Shown one piece after another: positions 34,353 to 43,500 of a stretch of 64,000 nt of DNA (positions are counted from its first letter, which is position 1; every line of letters begins with the position of its first letter). Both the position numbers and the translations under genes were made by a program. The stretch covers positions 2,604,001 to 2,668,000 of the forward strand of contig OW818666.1 in NCBI GenBank assembly GCA_942493035.1, given 5' to 3'. The notes under the pieces are model-generated. The model saw only the letters and a list, made by a program, of their open reading frames with translations. It did no database searches and was not told where the DNA came from. The DNA is from WRGT01 sp942493035. Lineage in GTDB: Bacteria > Spirochaetota > UBA4802 > UBA5550.

Positions 34353-35069
34353 TTAAAACTTATATCCAATACCGAACCTGAAGCTCTCTCTTGACCAGCT
34401 GGCTTCTTTAAATGTTTTTGAAAAATAATTAAATGCATTCATGTCATATATCATGAATATATCATACTTATTATTATAAGGAATCTTCAATCCGAGTTGA
34501 CCAAAAAGATACACCCCATCAATAGATTTTTTTGAATAGACCGGTATATCGCCAGTACCATCGTTATAATGAGAATCGATATAAAGCATTTTATCACTGA
34601 ATTTTGCGTACCCCAATCCCACTGAAAGATCCAGAATCCAAAACATCTGGAAATTAATACCTGCTCCTGCCATACCAATACTGCTTTCTCTACTGTAAAC
34701 ATATTTCGTATCAAGCAATAATCCCAATCCGCAGAAATATTTTCTATTCCAGTTGAAGTAATCAAATACACCATATCCAATAATGTACTGCAAACCTATG
34801 CCTTTTCCTTCATCTCTCGCTTTGTATATTTCGTTTTCATCATCTAAATTGCTTTTTTCAAGACCACCATAATCATTCTTCAGGTAGTATGAATTACCTT
34901 TCTTTTGCTGTAGTTCATACACGGTCCCTGAATCATAGCTTATTTGAATTTCCTGATACTGTTTAATATCTAATATATTTTCCACAATCTTCGAACCGCT
35001 TAATGACTCGGCAGATAATGAAATTTCAAAAATTAAAAATACTGATATAAAAAAACACTTCATCCTCAT
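34353..35069 (-). CDS. Exported beta-barrel-like protein
   Basis: The 238-residue protein has a signal peptide (residues 1-20, cleavage near LSAES). After a region with KQYQEIQISYDSGTVYELQQ it has about eight amphipathic strands rich in Tyr and Gly, ending FRFGIGYKF with a C-terminal Phe, the mark of outer-membrane barrels. Family not recognised. It is the last of an AT-rich same-strand cluster and is followed by copy 2 of the 168-bp repeat 140 bases downstream. Function unknown. Confidence 0.68.
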   Translation of the reverse strand: MRMKCFFISVFLIFEISLSAESLSGSKIVENILDIKQYQEIQISYDSGTVYELQQKKGNSYYLKNDYGGLEKSNLDDENEIYKARDEGKGIGLQYIIGYGVFDYFNWNRKYFCGLGLLLDTKYVYSRESSIGMAGAGINFQMFWILDLSVGLGYAKFSDKMLYIDSHYNDGTGDIPVYSKKSIDGVYLFGQLGLKIPYNNKYDIFMIYDMNAFNYFSKTFKEASWSRESFRFGIGYKF

Positions 35070-35124
35070 GATAAAAACTCCAATATTTTTATAACTCTGA
35101 AAACAGTTGGATTTAAAATATTAA

Positions 35125-35709
35125 TCAAGGTTTTAAATCTTCGACTTTTTCTACTTCAAAGGCTATTTCCTGAAAAGATTTATAAAAATTATGATCACCA
35201 AACCATTCCGCTGACACCAAGGCACATCTTTTTCTTACATCTCCAGATTTAACAATTTTCAAATAAACAATTTCATTTGATTTCAATTTTATATTTAATA
35301 CTTTTTCTCTGAGAATAGAATTATTTTTAAAGCATTCTGTCTTATCATTCAATCCCGTATAATAATATTTTCCATCATCACTTTCTGTAAATATTGAATA
35401 ACTAATATTTATATCACCTTCCGGTACCATTTTTCTTATTATCTGTTTATGACTGATTGAATTTTCGAATTGAACAATATCATTAATTTTAATTGATATA
35501 TTAATAATTCCGTATGGATTTCTTCTCACAAATAAAACTGGTTTATCCTCGAATTGATCTTTTTGTAATTGAAAAATAATCGTTCCACAATTTTCACATT
35601 TATCATTGTTATCATTATTCATAATTATCATTTTTTTTGAATATTCGCAGTTTGAAAATAAAACGATAATTATGCCGCATATAATAATATGATTAATTTT
35701 TAAATTCAT
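35125..35709 (-). CDS. Lipoprotein of unknown function
   Basis: The 194-residue protein has a lipobox (VLFSNC at residues 16-21) after a basic start MNLKINHII. A CENC pair follows near residue 38. The body has the strand rhythm KPVLFVRRNPYGIINISIKI and SNEIVYLKIVKSGDV, which weakly recalls DUF2846-type lipoproteins such as the one at 62121. The leader (ACTCTAATAAAAAAGGACA before the ATG) and the first five residues nearly duplicate those of the next gene upstream. No function can be assigned. Confidence 0.65.
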   Translation of the reverse strand: MNLKINHIIICGIIIVLFSNCEYSKKMIIMNNDNNDKCENCGTIIFQLQKDQFEDKPVLFVRRNPYGIINISIKINDIVQFENSISHKQIIRKMVPEGDINISYSIFTESDDGKYYYTGLNDKTECFKNNSILREKVLNIKLKSNEIVYLKIVKSGDVRKRCALVSAEWFGDHNFYKSFQEIAFEVEKVEDLKP

Positions 35710-35782
35710 TGAGTGTCCTTTTTTATTAGAGTGTCAGTACTAAGTAATGGATAGGGAATCCGTTTATTACAAAATTACATTA

Positions 35783-36757
35783 TTAAAAATACGCCTTTGC
35801 ACCGAACTTTGATATTGTCATCCAGTTCATGTCGCTATCCGCAAGCAAATGGAATTCTCCGAACAGCTCGATAAATGACGCGATATCTTTTACATAAAAA
35901 GTGAAGCCCCCGCCATGGGATGTCGTAGAATCAATCTTTATTTCATCTATTATTTCAGATCTATTTGCATTACAAATTTCCTTATAATACCACTCCATAT
36001 TTCCACTATACCCTGCTGATATTCCATAATAGTTCCCATAATATTGTAAATGTGTAAACATAACTGTATGACCATAGGAATATCTTGAATCTGTATTTTC
36101 ATCAATTTCTGTATCGTTTTTTGTATAAAATGCATTTAATCTTAAAAATATTGGCAAAAAACTCTTATAACCAAGTGTTATATCCACATCTTGATAATCT
36201 CTAAAAGTTCTAAGCGAATAATCCGATTCAATCAGTGGGCCAGAGAAACCATAAAAGAAATGCATATCATCCCGATATCCAATATTTAAAAAATAATTTA
36301 TTTTATTATATTCAGAAGAATTAAATATCATATCATTCAAATAAGCCAGCCCAATTCCACCAGATATAAATGGATTTTTATAATCTCCGAATCCAATTTC
36401 ACCTTCCAAACCTATTCTTATCGCAAAGTTTTCATAATGAGTATAAAGAAAATTAGTGCTTATATATACAGATGATGGAATCGACAGGCATGCTATTTGA
36501 ATATCTTCATTATTTTGATTTTGTGAGTCTACATAAAACATTTTAAATTTTTCATTAAGGTAAAATGAAGGTTGATCTCTCAACGTGTTCTGCTCTGTTC
36601 GTATATCATTGTACAATACATCTGAAAAGTGTTCGACGAATACCGTGTTGGAAAATTTTATTTCAAATCCGTTATTCTCTTCAGAAAAGACCCGGCTATT
36701 TGTGAAGCAGAACTGTGCTATGACGATTATGCAGATATAGCAGATTTTTAAATTCAT
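35783..36757 (-). CDS. Exported protein, probable outer-membrane barrel
   Basis: Using the ATG at 36757, with AGGA eight bases upstream, the product is 324 residues with a signal peptide MNLKICYICIIVIAQFCFTN. An alternative start 18 codons upstream has no ribosome site. The remainder shows alternating hydrophobic and polar strands with aromatic ends, for example YGISAGYSGNMEWYYKEI, and ends KFGAKAYF. This fits an outer-membrane barrel of about 14-16 strands. No family motif recognised. It shares leader and start with the lipoprotein gene that follows. Confidence 0.65.
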   Translation of the reverse strand: MNLKICYICIIVIAQFCFTNSRVFSEENNGFEIKFSNTVFVEHFSDVLYNDIRTEQNTLRDQPSFYLNEKFKMFYVDSQNQNNEDIQIACLSIPSSVYISTNFLYTHYENFAIRIGLEGEIGFGDYKNPFISGGIGLAYLNDMIFNSSEYNKINYFLNIGYRDDMHFFYGFSGPLIESDYSLRTFRDYQDVDITLGYKSFLPIFLRLNAFYTKNDTEIDENTDSRYSYGHTVMFTHLQYYGNYYGISAGYSGNMEWYYKEICNANRSEIIDEIKIDSTTSHGGGFTFYVKDIASFIELFGEFHLLADSDMNWMTISKFGAKAYF

Positions 36758-36859
36758 TGGGTTGTCCTTTTTTATTAGAGTATTTTCATTTGTTGATTTG
36801 TGTTGCCTCAATGGGTGTGGGAGTTAATCCCGAAAAGCCTGCTAATTTTTAAAGAAATT

Positions 36860-37292
36860 TTAATTACCAAAATCTAGTTTGTACTTTGAAAATCCGGATG
36901 GAATTTTATTTTTATCAAAATATCCGCACTTATAAATGCTTCCATTTAAAATTAATAACATTGCTTTCCCTGAGTTTATTTCAAAATCAATTTTATGAGT
37001 AGGATTACCATATACATATATGTTTAGAGTATGATTGCCTGGCTTTAACTGTTTAAATATATAGGCATTCATTTTTAGCTTACCTATCACTTCTCCATCA
37101 ATTTCAATCTTATAACTGCTATATGATCCAAAAAAAAAATTCGTTTCTTGCGATATAAACTACAGGTTCGTCGCTGTTTAATAATTCACTTTTAAAATCA
37201 ATTGTACTTTCAGTTTTTTTATCCAGTAATGAGCATGAAGCTAAAGTTACGCTGAACAATAATAAAACCATAATCATAATAAAATTTTTCAT
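36860..37292 (-). pseudogene. DUF2846-like lipoprotein gene split by a one-base frameshift in a homopolymer
   Basis: From the ATG at 37292 the frame encodes a lipoprotein leader (MVLLLFSVTLASC) and DEPVVYIARNE, then meets a run of ten As on the plus strand (37130-37139). After the run it stops within six codons, giving 57 residues. The second half continues in the next frame (VIGKLKMNAYIFKQLKPGNH) to 36860. With nine bases in the run the frame would be one gene of 143 residues resembling the DUF2846 protein at 62121. The ATG overlaps the preceding gene's stop (ATGA), so the intact gene was translationally coupled. It may be a phase-variable gene, a recent pseudogene or an assembly error. Confidence 0.78.
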
Positions 37293-38125
37293 TTGTTAAT
37301 TATTCCGGTTACTTTAAATGATACAGTATCTGAATAAATATCCCCAAGAGGTTTTTTATTCATTTTTACTTTTACAATCAGTGTATTCATTTTTTTACCT
37401 TTAATAAAATCCCATGTGAATTCATCAAAGTCACTTTTTTTCCCAATTTTTTCCGGATGTCCAATTTTAATATCGGTTATTTCAAAATTTTTTCTGTGAT
37501 TTTCAATATAGATTATTTCTGAAACATATTTATGTTTCCTGGATGAATCATACGCAATAAGAAAAGGCAAAGCAATGCAACTACCTGGACTTAATCCTGC
37601 TCCTTTCCAAATGCGTCTTTCAGATTGAAAACTGATATAATAAGAAAAATTTGGCAAACCTGATTCCGTATTGTTCCGCTCATTATATAAAAAATTGGAC
37701 CTTGTTAGTTTCTCTTTAATTTCATAATCATAATAATAAAATCTATTATCAATATTAAGTATCTTTTCAGTTAAATCATTACCAAAAGATTCGGGTATGA
37801 TTTTGTTAAAAAAATATTTTTTATTGGTCACGTCTATCATGGAAATATCTGAGGTTAATCTGCGGAATTTTTCTTCACCTGCAATCTTATAAAAACAGAG
37901 TGCATCGGTTACATTCGTTTTTTTTATTATATTCCCTTCAATAGAACACGTGCTATCAAACAAATAACCTGATATAAAATACTTTGAATCTATCGTATTA
38001 AAATCATAGTCCCGATCACTTTCAATTGTGTATCCTGAATTCTGTCTTAATGGCTGCGGCGCGAGTATTGAAGAGGATAAGAGCAGGCAAAAAAGCAATG
38101 GTAACATCAATATTTTTTTCTGCAT
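37289..38125 (-). CDS. Exported protein of unknown function
   Basis: The 278-residue protein has a signal peptide (residues 4-22, LMLPLLFCLLLSSSILA). The mature part begins PQPLRQNSGYTIESDRDYDF and contains no motif I recognise. Two cysteines near residues 60 and 77 and a proline-glycine loop SPGSCIALPF are visible, and the C-terminus (TLIVKVKMNKKPLGD, then KVTGIINK) looks like an immunoglobulin-like beta domain. It is the first gene of the AT-rich exported-protein cluster, and its stop overlaps the ATG of the frameshifted lipoprotein gene. Unusually high Asn, Lys and Tyr content sets it apart from the window average. Confidence 0.6.
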   Translation of the reverse strand: MQKKILMLPLLFCLLLSSSILAPQPLRQNSGYTIESDRDYDFNTIDSKYFISGYLFDSTCSIEGNIIKKTNVTDALCFYKIAGEEKFRRLTSDISMIDVTNKKYFFNKIIPESFGNDLTEKILNIDNRFYYYDYEIKEKLTRSNFLYNERNNTESGLPNFSYYISFQSERRIWKGAGLSPGSCIALPFLIAYDSSRKHKYVSEIIYIENHRKNFEITDIKIGHPEKIGKKSDFDEFTWDFIKGKKMNTLIVKVKMNKKPLGDIYSDTVSFKVTGIINK

Positions 38126-38231
38126 GTAATAACCGGTAGATAAATAAAATAATATTCGTTTGAATTCATAATAAAGCTTATAAATTTATTGTCAATCTGA
38201 AATGCAGTTTCATTTTAAAGCGGGGGCAAAA

Positions 38232-38279
38232 AAAGCAGTCTCAATAATCTATGTAAAAATGGATTATTGAGACTGCTTT
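38232..38279 (-). terminator. Rho-independent terminator of tgt
   Basis: An 18-bp perfect stem AAAGCAGTCTCAATAATC (38232-38249) pairs with 38262-38279 around a 12-base loop. On the minus strand it is followed by a run of seven Ts, which suits the tgt transcript ending at 38322. Confidence 0.9.
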
Positions 38280-38321
38280 ATAAACTACCTCTTCCGGCAG
38301 CCGGTGCAGTTATGTTAAATC

Positions 38322-39434
38322 TCAGCTGAACACATTATACCACTTCGCCTCGGTTTCGCTGAATGTACCCTCGATTATTGACTGACGGATTTCATCCATG
38401 AACTGTTTCATAAAGTGGAGATTATGATATGTATTATAAGTAAGTGCCGCTATCTCACCTGCTCTGAATATATGGCGCAGATATGCACGCGAGAAATTTC
38501 TGCAGACGTAGCAGCTGCAGTTTGCATCGAGAGGTCCGAAATCCTTCTCGTACTGTGCGGCTTTGATATTTATACGGCCTGTTGATGTATATAGAGTTCC
38601 GTTTCTTGCAATTCGGGTAGGCATTACACAGTCGAACATGTCAACTCCATGCCGTATTGCAAATAGTATCTCAAGGGGGCTCCCTACCCCCATCATGTAT
38701 CGGGGTTTATTTTCAGGCATATGCGGAAGGAGGTTTTCAGTTATCTCTCTGTAAAGCTCCTTCGGCTCACCGACAGATAATCCGCCGATTGCGTATCCGG
38801 GAAAATCCAACTCAACAAGCCGGTCTGCACACTCTTTCCGGAGATCTGTAAACACGCTCCCCTGAATGATTGCAAAGCATGCCTGAAGTTCTTTATCGAA
38901 AGTTTCATCGTAGTATATTTTTGAACGCTTTGCCCAGGAGATTGTCTTCTCCATTGCGGCCACAGCTTTGTTTTTTTCTATTGGATAATCCGTACACTGG
39001 TCAAGCACCATCATTATATCCGAGCCTATTACGCGCTGAATATCAAGGACCTTCTCCGGAGTAAAAAAATGTTTCGATCCGTCAAGGTGCGAGTTGAACT
39101 CCACTCCATCCTCTTTTACCTTGCAGAGATTGCTCAGCGAAAATACCTGAAATCCACCCGAATCTGTAAGGAGCGATTTCGAATAGTTCATAAATTTATG
39201 AAGTCCCCCTGCAGCTCCGACAACGTCAGTTCCGGGACGCATATAAATATGGTATGTGTTTGAAAGAATTATATCAAAACCGATGCTTTCAACATCAGCC
39301 TGTGTAAGAGCCCGGATTGCACCCCGTGTTGCGACCGGCATAAAAACAGGTGTTTTTATTACACTGCGGGTAGTTTCAAGTTCGCAGGCTCTTGCTGCAC
39401 TTTTGTTGTCTTTAGTTATTATAGATAGTTTCAT
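38322..39434 (-). CDS. tgt: Queuine tRNA-ribosyltransferase
   Basis: The 370-residue TIM-barrel enzyme shows KTPVFMPVATRGAIRALTQ, the substrate-binding LLTDSGGFQVFSLS with one catalytic Asp, and YAIGGLSVGEP. The second catalytic region is DMFDCVMPTRIARNGTLY. The zinc site CSCYVC, with a histidine in ALTYNTYHN, completes the set. It exchanges guanine 34 for a queuine precursor in GUN-anticodon tRNAs. All key residues are present and length is standard. The gene is monocistronic with a strong terminator. Other queuosine genes are not in the window. Confidence 0.97.
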   Translation of the reverse strand: MKLSIITKDNKSAARACELETTRSVIKTPVFMPVATRGAIRALTQADVESIGFDIILSNTYHIYMRPGTDVVGAAGGLHKFMNYSKSLLTDSGGFQVFSLSNLCKVKEDGVEFNSHLDGSKHFFTPEKVLDIQRVIGSDIMMVLDQCTDYPIEKNKAVAAMEKTISWAKRSKIYYDETFDKELQACFAIIQGSVFTDLRKECADRLVELDFPGYAIGGLSVGEPKELYREITENLLPHMPENKPRYMMGVGSPLEILFAIRHGVDMFDCVMPTRIARNGTLYTSTGRINIKAAQYEKDFGPLDANCSCYVCRNFSRAYLRHIFRAGEIAALTYNTYHNLHFMKQFMDEIRQSIIEGTFSETEAKWYNVFS

Positions 39435-39497
39435 GATGCAATAATTACAATATGGGTTTTTGGTGTCAACAGATTATACAAAATCCAGGCAGTACCA

Positions 39498-39674
39498 CCG
39501 CACATGCGCCTCACCCGCGTATCGCTGCCGCTTACGCACCCTCTCCCGAACAAAGTTCGGGAGAGGGTAAAGATAGAATGAGATTGATGTAAATAACCCT
39601 CTACCGGCGCTAGTCCGGGAGAGGGTGGTCCAGCGACAGCGTCGACCGGGTGAGGCGCAGAGGGGCTGGTGCGG
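39498..39674. repeat. Multi-hairpin palindromic element with outer stem
   Basis: Outer arms CCGCAC plus TGCGCCTCACCCG (39498-39517) pair with CGGGTGAGGCGCA (39647-39659) and GTGCGG (39669-39674). Inside are two hairpins: ACCCTCTCCCGAAC-AAA-GTTCGGGAGAGGGT (39538-39568) and ACCCTCTACCGG..CCGGGAGAGGGT (39596-39626). The whole forms a cloverleaf-like fold in the gap between tgt and the response regulator, with unusually high GC. Confidence 0.75.
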
Positions 39675-39681
39675 GTCAGTT

Positions 39682-40416
39682 TTAAATAGTATTCATAGCA
39701 AGCTCTAAATCTCCAAAAGAGAGAAAAAGTTCCGCTTTCTCTTCAAGATCAGTTGCAGTTACAATTGTTCCGTAGTGTCTCCCCGCTACTATTTTGACTG
39801 TAGAGTCTGCAAACATTGCTACAATTTTTTCGAACTCTTCTATATCCGGCTCCTTCATCTCGCTTACATTTCTCATGTCAAAAATAGTAATTTTACCATG
39901 AATCTGCTTCATAAAAAAGCTGTTGAATACGGTTTTTACATCGTTCTGGAATCCTTTTTCAGAGATGCTTCCGCGCATCATTATTACTGACATGTCCCCT
40001 TTTCTGCTTATCTCTATAAAAATTTCCATGTTCTGCTGCTTTTTCATACCGCCGTAATTAATTGCGGCTCGTATTTTAAGATTAAGTTTATCGGGATTAT
40101 AAGGCTTTACTATATAATCTACAACGCCATGGCGCATTGCTTCAACTACAGTCTCCTTCTCTTTATTCGATGTTAACATTATCACCGGAATATCGCGTGT
40201 AGTTTTATCCCGCCGTAGAGCCCCAAGTACCTCAAAGCCGTCCATTACAGGCATATGAAGATCGAGAAGTATTACATCAGGATTAAATCCCTTTGCAATC
40301 TCCACCCCTTTTACAGCGGCCCTCTCGGTAAAAACTCTATAACCCAATCCGTTAAGCTGTGATTCCAGTATCCCCAGTGTAGTTTTATCGTCATCAATAG
40401 CCAGTACTGTATTCAT
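39682..40416 (-). CDS. Response regulator receiver fused to a STAS-like domain
   Basis: The 244-residue protein has a receiver domain (residues 1-120) with VLAIDDDKTT, phospho-acceptor Asp in VILLDLHMPVMDGFEV, TS in IPVIMLTSNKE and KP in YIVKPYNPDKL. The C-terminal half (residues 130-244, EIFIEISRKGDMSVIMMRGS) has the strand-helix pattern of a STAS-like domain, with KITIFDMRNVSEMKEPDIEE. There is no DNA-binding domain. The output is therefore probably protein-protein, perhaps partner switching with a sigma-control pathway. It follows the large hybrid kinase gene on the same strand, about 140 bases away across a repeat. Confidence 0.8.
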   Translation of the reverse strand: MNTVLAIDDDKTTLGILESQLNGLGYRVFTERAAVKGVEIAKGFNPDVILLDLHMPVMDGFEVLGALRRDKTTRDIPVIMLTSNKEKETVVEAMRHGVVDYIVKPYNPDKLNLKIRAAINYGGMKKQQNMEIFIEISRKGDMSVIMMRGSISEKGFQNDVKTVFNSFFMKQIHGKITIFDMRNVSEMKEPDIEEFEKIVAMFADSTVKIVAGRHYGTIVTATDLEEKAELFLSFGDLELAMNTI

Positions 40417-40444
40417 TTTTAACTCCTATTTAAAACTCAGAATT

Positions 40445-40504
40445 TATTCTTTTACTTTTCTAAAGTAAAAGGTTCTATTATCCCCGCCGCCGAAGGCGGC
40501 GGGG
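40445..40504. repeat. GC-core palindrome with short AT hairpin
   Basis: TTTTACTTTTCTAAAGTAAAA is a small hairpin, followed by the perfect core CCCCGCCGCC-GAA-GGCGGCGGGG (40482-40504). The arrangement resembles 43936-44018. It separates the response regulator from the hybrid kinase gene. Confidence 0.75.
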
Positions 40505-40557
40505 ATATATATTTTTTTCTTTTTTACATTAAAACCTATGTTTAAATTTACTTCTGA

Positions 40558-43500
40558 TTAAAAATAGCTTTTAAGGTGATCTATTTCATTAATTATATTA
40601 TCAAGCACTGCGGCATAATCAAAATTCTTTTCTGACTGTGCCGCTTTTTCTTCAAGCATAAGAAAGAATTCCGAGAGTTTTACAAACCTTAAATTAGCGG
40701 AAGCTCCTCTTATTTTGTGAGAAAAAGCCGCAACTTCACTATAATTATATTGTGCAGCTGAGACTTTAATATCACCAACAACTTTTAGAGTATCATCAAA
40801 AAAATCCCTGCCGATATTCAGTAGAACGTTTACAGGAATTTTTAATTCAGATGCAATTTTTTTAATATCATAATAAACATGATCAGTGGAATCCGCATCA
40901 CCCCCGGTAAATCCGTCACGGCATTTTTCCATTTCTGAGACTACCAGATATTTGAGAAGAACAGCTTCCAGTTTATCCATCTCCACAGGTTTTGCAAGAT
41001 AATCGTCCATACCGCTTTCAAGAATTATCTCTCTGTCACCCTTCAGCGCTTTTGCGGTAAGAGCAACAATCGGGATCACTTCAAGGTTGTTATCTTTTTC
41101 AAAATCTCTTATCATATGTGCGGTTTCAAGTCCATCTGCTACTGGCATATTTATATCCATCAGTATCAGATCATATTTATTTTTTCTGAACTTTTCAAAA
41201 ACAGCCAGCCCGTTCCCGCCCAGATCAACATCAAGTCCATAATCTTTTAAGAGAAGCATCATAAGTTTCTGATTGATACTGTTATCCTCACCGACAAGAA
41301 CCTTTCCTGAAAACTTAAGGTTAATTTTTTCAGCATTTTCATCTGTTAATTGATTCACTGAATTATTACGATTGGAAACACCTGTTAAAGTCCGGAATAT
41401 CTTCTCCGGAGTCAGAGGGTGTAACAGTACTTCATAAAACATTTTTTTTACTTCGTGATTATAATCCTTCGGATCATCCGCATCAGTGACCGACACTACC
41501 GGTGATTTTAATCCGCTGATATCATCAATAGTAATACTATCGATTGGAATCCCCGGTTTAATTATAAAAAACATATCACAGATTATTCCCGATGCGGATG
41601 AAAAATTCTCACAGACCTGCGTCACACATCCGCAGGCGGAAAGATAAGATTCAAGATTCTTAAAAGAATAATCCTCAATATCTCCGGTTATAATACAGGT
41701 CTTAATCAATAAATTTTTAAAAGCATCTGCTGGAGATGAGTCAAGGCTTACCTCTGCCTCAACAGTAAAATAAAATTTACTCCCTACTCCCATTACACTT
41801 TCAAGAACAATTTCACTGCCAAGGAGCCGCACAAGATTTGCGCTGATACTGAGTCCCAGTCCAGTCCCTCCGAAACGCCGGGTAATTGAACTGTCTGCCT
41901 GCATAAAAGCTTCAAATATCTGTTTCTGTTTTCTTTCGGGAATTCCTATACCGGTATCAGATACCGAAAAATTTATAAGACAGAAACCGTCTTTATTCCT
42001 GGAAAGATTAATCTCAATTATTACAAGCCCCGCTTCCGGGGTAAACTTGATAGCATTGCTCAATAGATTGGACAATACCTGTTTAATCCGCAGCGGATCA
42101 GAAATAATTCTTTCAGGGATACGCGGATCGATGAAAGAGAAAAATCTCATATTCTTCTCTCCGGCCTTCACGTTAAAGAGTCTTATCACCGACTCGAATT
42201 CGGCAAAAGGATTGAACTCCATTTTGTTCAATTCCATTTTATGACTCTCTATTTTTGAAAAATCGAGTATGTCATTTATTATACTTAGAAGATTGTCCGC
42301 GCTCTTCTTTATTATTCCAAGATACTCCCTCTGACTGTCATCGATGCGGCTTCGCGAAAGCAGTTCAATAAAACCGGTTATGCTGTTAAGCGGTGTCCGT
42401 ATCTCATGACTCATATTCGCGAGAAATTCACTTTTAGATCTGTTAGCCAGCTCGGCATCTCGACGGGCATCTTCTATCTGCATCATTGCAGTATGTCTTT
42501 CAGTTACATTACGGAGAATTATCAGAACCTCATCATCTTCAATAGCAATAAATCTCGATTCATAAAATTCATCTTTACCGGCACTTACAACAGGATATTC
42601 AAAAATCTGTATCTCTCTGGACTTAATCGCTTCAGATATAAACCTTACAGTATCAACGGCGATACTCTCAGGGAAAACCTCGCTTATTTTGGTTCCGAGC
42701 ATTTTATCAAGATACACTCCCTGGTTGTTAACACGGAACATTATATCCGGAACAGCTTCAATAAGAGCGCGGTTTCTTGCCTCACTTTCGCGGAGGGCTA
42801 TCTCCGCCTTCAGTCTGCTGGTGTTATCTCCAGCAAGAAGAACAAATCCGATTGGACCTTTCTCTCCAGTCATAAGCGCGGACTGCATCTCGATATATGA
42901 TATATCTGAATTTACTATTTCATAATTTTCAATTTCACTATATCCGTTTTTTTCAGCTGAATCAAAAAGCTTATGAATAAGGGCACTCAGTTTTTCATCG
43001 GCAATATTGTAAATATTCTTCCCGACAATCTCGCCCCGTCCATTATAGCCGTGAATGTTAAGATATGCCTGATTTACCTGTATTATTACGCCGGAAAGTT
43101 CTGTAACTACAATCCCCTCGGGAAGGGTTTCAAACAAGACCCTGAACTTCTCTTCGGATTGTTTAAGATCCTCTTCGATTTTTTTCAGGTAGGTTATATC
43201 CTCCTGAATCGATATATAGTTTACAATTTCATTATTTTTATTATAGATCGGCGAGATTGTGGCAAGTACCCAGTACGAATCCCCATCACGTGAAATATTC
43301 AGGAGTTCACCCTTCCACTTCTCTCCGGTTATCAGAGTTTCACGAAGAGTCTTGCGGAACTCCTTCCTCTGAAAAGGTGACCGGAGCATACTGATATTCT
43401 GACCTGTTAACTCATCGTGACTATATCCTGTCAGACGCTGGAAATTATCGTTTATAAATTCAATGTTGCCATAAATATCAGTGATCACCACCGACGCGGG

